Shown here one piece after another: positions 7,497-9,822 of a stretch of DNA of 9,822 nucleotides. This DNA is from Hylemonella sp. UBA2468 (GTDB lineage: Bacteria; Pseudomonadota; Gammaproteobacteria; Burkholderiales; Burkholderiaceae_C), in the NCBI GenBank assembly GCA_002342165.1, contig DDPM01000117.1, positions 1-9,822 of the forward strand. The letters are read 5' to 3'. Numbering within the stretch: position 1 is the first letter of the stretch; each line of letters opens with the position of its first letter. The translations under genes and the position numbers were made by a program. Below the pieces are notes generated by a model. That model did no database searches and was not told the DNA's origin. It was given only the letters and a program-made list of their open reading frames with translations.

Positions 7497-8159
7497 ATGA
7501 ACGCGAGTACGCAAAAACTTTGGATCCAAGGCCCTGTGGGTCGAATTGAAGTCTTGGTGGATGCGCCCACATCAGATGCTGCAGCCCCTGGCATGGCGGC
7601 AAAAGGCATAGCTGTGATTGCGCACCCCCACCCTCTGTTTGGTGGCACTATGGACAACAAGGTGGTTCAGACGCTGGCCAGGGCCTTTGTGTCTAAGGGT
7701 TGGACTTCGGTTCGCTTCAACTTCAGGGGGGTGGGTGATACCGAGGGGGTGCACGATCACGGCATTGGTGAGGCGCAAGACTTTTTGGCGGTGGTCAAGC
7801 ACTTGGCACCTGTTGGCCCTCTGGCCTTGGCCGGGTTTTCTTTTGGGGCCTTTGTGGCTACAAAAGCTTTGGATGTATTGGTTCAGCAGGGTCAAATGGA
7901 TCAGCTTGGGCCGCTGATTTTGGTGGGGACTGCAGCCAGTCGTTTTGAGGTGTCGCAGATACCTGCAAACCTGCACGAGCGCACCTTGGTGGTTCACGGT
8001 GAGCTCGATGACACCGTGCCGTTGTCAGACGTGATGAACTGGGCGCGCCCCCAGGTCTTACCGGTGACGGTGGTGCCCGCAGGCTCACACTTTTTCCATG
8101 GCCAACTGCCTCTGCTTAAAAGCTTGGTGGCGCGGCATTTGAGCCAAGGCGTCGCATGA
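7497..8159 (+). CDS. Alpha/beta hydrolase (COG2945-like)
   Basis: A 220-aa putative cytoplasmic hydrolase. HPHPLFGGTMDNKVV (43-57) and RFNFRGVGDTEG (73-84) are typical of this small esterase-like group. The nucleophile elbow is GFSFGA with Ser115, the acid is Asp171 in HGELDDTVP, and the base is His198 in GSHFFHG. The substrate is not predictable. ATG 7497 is preferred; a TTG at 7452 would overlap the ferredoxin gene by 11 bp and add 15 unconserved residues. Neither start has a good ribosome binding site. Its stop overlaps the next start in ATGA (8156-8159), implying translational coupling to the D,D-carboxypeptidase. Confidence 0.85.
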   Translation: MNASTQKLWIQGPVGRIEVLVDAPTSDAAAPGMAAKGIAVIAHPHPLFGGTMDNKVVQTLARAFVSKGWTSVRFNFRGVGDTEGVHDHGIGEAQDFLAVVKHLAPVGPLALAGFSFGAFVATKALDVLVQQGQMDQLGPLILVGTAASRFEVSQIPANLHERTLVVHGELDDTVPLSDVMNWARPQVLPVTVVPAGSHFFHGQLPLLKSLVARHLSQGVA

Positions 8160-9394
8160 GCTCTTCTTGGCTGGTCGGTTGTGGTTTGAGGGCCTTGGTG
8201 GTGACGGTGGCCATGTTGGGGCAACTTGTAACGGCTGCAGCGCAAAGCCAAAATACCGTTTTGAGCCAAGGCATGCCGCAGCCACCCGAAATTGCAGCAA
8301 GGGCCTATCTGTTGATCGATGTCACGGCAGGCAACCAAGTGCTTGCCCAAAAAGATGCCGACAGCCCTGTAGAGCCCGCGTCTTTAACCAAGTTGATGAC
8401 GGCATATCTGGTGTTTGATGCCTTGCGGGCCCGCAAGCTGGACTTAAATCAGGCCCTGCCGGTCAGTCCAAGGGCTTGGCGCATGCCGGGCTCACGCATG
8501 TTCATTGACCCCAAAATGATGGTGCCCGTGGAAGACCTCATCAAGGGCATGGTGGTGCAATCGGGCAACGACGCGACGGTGGTTCTGGCTGAGGGTGTGG
8601 GCGGCACGGTAGAGCGTTTTGTGCAATTGATGAACGAGCAAGCTGCTCGCTTGGGCATGAAGGCCACCAGCTACAAAAACCCGGAAGGCCTGACCGAGGC
8701 TGGCCACACCACCACGGCTCGAGATCTGGCAACCTTGGGCGCCCGCTTGATGGCGGACTTTCCGCAGTACATGCACTTTTACGCTTTGCGTAAATACCGC
8801 TACCCAGGCACTCCTTCAGCCAACGATACCAATCGCAACTTGTTGTTGTTTCGCGACCCCACGGTGGACGGCCTGAAAACCGGGCACACCGAAGCCGCCG
8901 GTTTTTGCCTGATTGCCACATCCAAGCGCGATTACCCGCATTTGGCCCCAGCGTCGCAGAAGGGGACGGGCAGCAGTTCGCGAAGGTTGTTGTCGGTCGT
9001 GTTGGGGGCCAGCTCAGAGCAGGCCCGCGCCAACGAATCGCAAAAGCTGCTGAACTGGGGCTTTACGGCCTATGAGCCCATCAAGCTTTTTGACGCCAAT
9101 CAGGCGGTCATGTCTCCCGTGATTTGGAAGGGCAAGGCACCCACAGTTCAGTTGGGTCGAGCCGAGCCGATTGTGGTGGCCGTACCTGCAGGCAGTGCCA
9201 ACCGTTTGAAGTCTGAGGTCCTGCGCCCCAGCCCTTTGGTGGCGCCTGTGGACAAGGGGCAAACCGTTGGGGTGTTGAAGGTGTATGTGGGTGAGCAAGT
9301 GTTGTCTGAAATCAGTCTTTCGGCGCTGCAGGGCGTAGAGCAAGCCGGCATATTGGCGCGCGCTTGGGATGCGGTCAGGCTGTGGATTCAGTAA
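8156..9394 (+). CDS. dacC: D-alanyl-D-alanine carboxypeptidase (PBP5/6 family, S11)
   Basis: Removes the terminal D-Ala from peptidoglycan pentapeptides at the periplasmic face of the inner membrane, limiting cross-linking. The 412-aa product carries all three penicillin-binding motifs: SLTK (76-79, with acylated Ser76), SGN (136-138) and KTG (241-243). A hydrophobic signal sequence ends near AAA-Q at residue 30. After the catalytic domain comes the PBP5-type C-terminal beta domain (about 300-392). The last 15 residues, GILARAWDAVRLWIQ, form an amphipathic helix that would anchor the enzyme to the membrane. Its ATG overlaps the hydrolase stop by 4 nt. dacC versus dacA cannot be decided from sequence alone; single-copy homologues in Burkholderiales are usually named either way. 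Confidence 0.94.
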   Translation: MSSSWLVGCGLRALVVTVAMLGQLVTAAAQSQNTVLSQGMPQPPEIAARAYLLIDVTAGNQVLAQKDADSPVEPASLTKLMTAYLVFDALRARKLDLNQALPVSPRAWRMPGSRMFIDPKMMVPVEDLIKGMVVQSGNDATVVLAEGVGGTVERFVQLMNEQAARLGMKATSYKNPEGLTEAGHTTTARDLATLGARLMADFPQYMHFYALRKYRYPGTPSANDTNRNLLLFRDPTVDGLKTGHTEAAGFCLIATSKRDYPHLAPASQKGTGSSSRRLLSVVLGASSEQARANESQKLLNWGFTAYEPIKLFDANQAVMSPVIWKGKAPTVQLGRAEPIVVAVPAGSANRLKSEVLRPSPLVAPVDKGQTVGVLKVYVGEQVLSEISLSALQGVEQAGILARAWDAVRLWIQ

Positions 9395-9419
9395 AAATCA
9401 TTCAAAACATCGCATACCA

Positions 9420-9448
9420 TTGCAGACCTAAGCAATAGGAGCTATACT
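9420..9448 (+). promoter_or_regulatory. Promoter of the rpsL (str) operon
   Basis: TATACT (9443-9448) matches the -10 consensus at 5 of 6 positions. TTGCAG (9420-9425) is a weak -35 box at the ideal 17-bp spacing. Initiation near 9455 gives a leader of about 33 nt before rpsL. The box lies 25 bp after the dacC-like stop codon, so rpsL need not depend on the upstream operon. No terminator is seen between them. Confidence 0.65.
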
Positions 9449-9467
9449 GATCGGCTTTGCGAAAATC

Positions 9468-9482
9468 CTGTTTAGGAAACAG
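9468..9482 (+). promoter_or_regulatory. Hairpin around the rpsL ribosome binding site
   Basis: CTGTTT (9468-9473) and AAACAG (9477-9482) are exact complements around the 3-nt loop AGG. The loop and next base form AGGA, the only Shine-Dalgarno candidate before the rpsL ATG, 10 nt away. A second fold, TCCT (9466-9469) with AGGA (9474-9477), would bury it. Both folds are short. Confidence 0.4.
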
Positions 9483-9487
9483 ATTCC

Positions 9488-9822
9488 ATGCCAACCATCA
9501 ATCAATTAGTGCGTCAAGGCCGACAGGTCGAGGTGATTAAATCCAAAAGCCCGGCCATGCAAAACTGCCCGCAGCGACGTGGCGTGTGCACCCGCGTTTA
9601 CACCACCACACCAAAAAAGCCTAACTCAGCCTTGCGAAAGGTGGCCAAGGTTCGTTTGACCAATGGCTTTGAGGTGATTTCTTACATTGGCGGTGAGGGC
9701 CACAACCTTCAGGAGCACTCGGTGGTGCTGGTGCGCGGCGGTCGTGTGAAAGACTTGCCTGGTGTGCGTTACCACATCGTTCGCGGCTCTTTGGACTTGC
9801 AAGGCGTGAAAGACCGCAAGCA
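9488..9822 (+). CDS. rpsL: 30S ribosomal protein S12, 3' end outside window
   Basis: S12 lies in the 30S decoding centre and helps control translational accuracy; it is normally the first gene of the str operon (rpsL-rpsG-fusA-tuf). 111 complete codons are present of about 125. The near-invariant core is intact: [20 protein letters not shown] (30-49), then [28 protein letters not shown] with Ile for Thr earlier in the stretch, and [10 protein letters not shown] (87-96). The residues where streptomycin-resistance changes arise, Lys43 and Lys88, are wild type. Asp89, the site of methylthiolation in E. coli, is present. It begins at ATG 9488 behind its own promoter. Confidence 0.98.
   Translation, partial: MPTINQLVRQGRQVEVIKSKSPAMQNCPQRRGVCTRVYTTTPKKPNSALRKVAKVRLTNGFEVISYIGGEGHNLQEHSVVLVRGGRVKDLPGVRYHIVRGSLDLQGVKDRK

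Overview
The window reads as ordinary chromosomal DNA of a betaproteobacterium, most likely order Burkholderiales, family Comamonadaceae (Rhodoferax/Limnohabitans/Polaromonas-like). This is inferred from the protein flavour (Mg-type HemB, HemJ, the S12 sequence, a TakP-like TRAP binding protein), moderately high GC with G/C-rich third positions, and strong AGGAG ribosome binding sites. No insertion sequence, phage gene, tRNA, rRNA or CRISPR array was seen.

Region 1 (1-4104) is catabolic. A methylmalonate-semialdehyde dehydrogenase gene (mmsA), cut by the left edge, runs leftward. A TRAP-transporter periplasmic binding protein of the 2-oxo-acid (TakP-like) type diverges from it, without its membrane subunits. 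Next on the + strand come a DsbA-fold 2-hydroxychromene-2-carboxylate isomerase-like protein and a dienelactone hydrolase, separated by a small terminator that overlaps the isomerase stop codon.

Region 2 (4128-5883) is a haem pair. hemB (porphobilinogen synthase, leftward) and hemJ (protoporphyrinogen IX oxidase, rightward) diverge from a 313-bp spacer. The spacer is the most interesting part of the window. It holds a perfect 12-nt palindrome next to the hemB promoter, a plausible sigma70 promoter, a hairpin with a UUUCCUCCCUG anti-Shine-Dalgarno loop, and a textbook intrinsic terminator, all upstream of hemJ. This looks like either a roughly 95-nt small RNA gene or an attenuator in the hemJ leader.

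Region 3 (5452-9394) is a tightly packed rightward run: hemJ, a VanZ-family membrane protein, a thioredoxin-fold [2Fe-2S] ferredoxin, an alpha/beta hydrolase and a D-Ala-D-Ala carboxypeptidase (dacC-like). The last two overlap by ATGA. The run is probably one operon mixing haem, envelope and poorly characterised functions.

Region 4 (9395-9822) is the start of the streptomycin operon: a good promoter, a short leader with a hairpin around the ribosome binding site, and rpsL, cut by the right edge.
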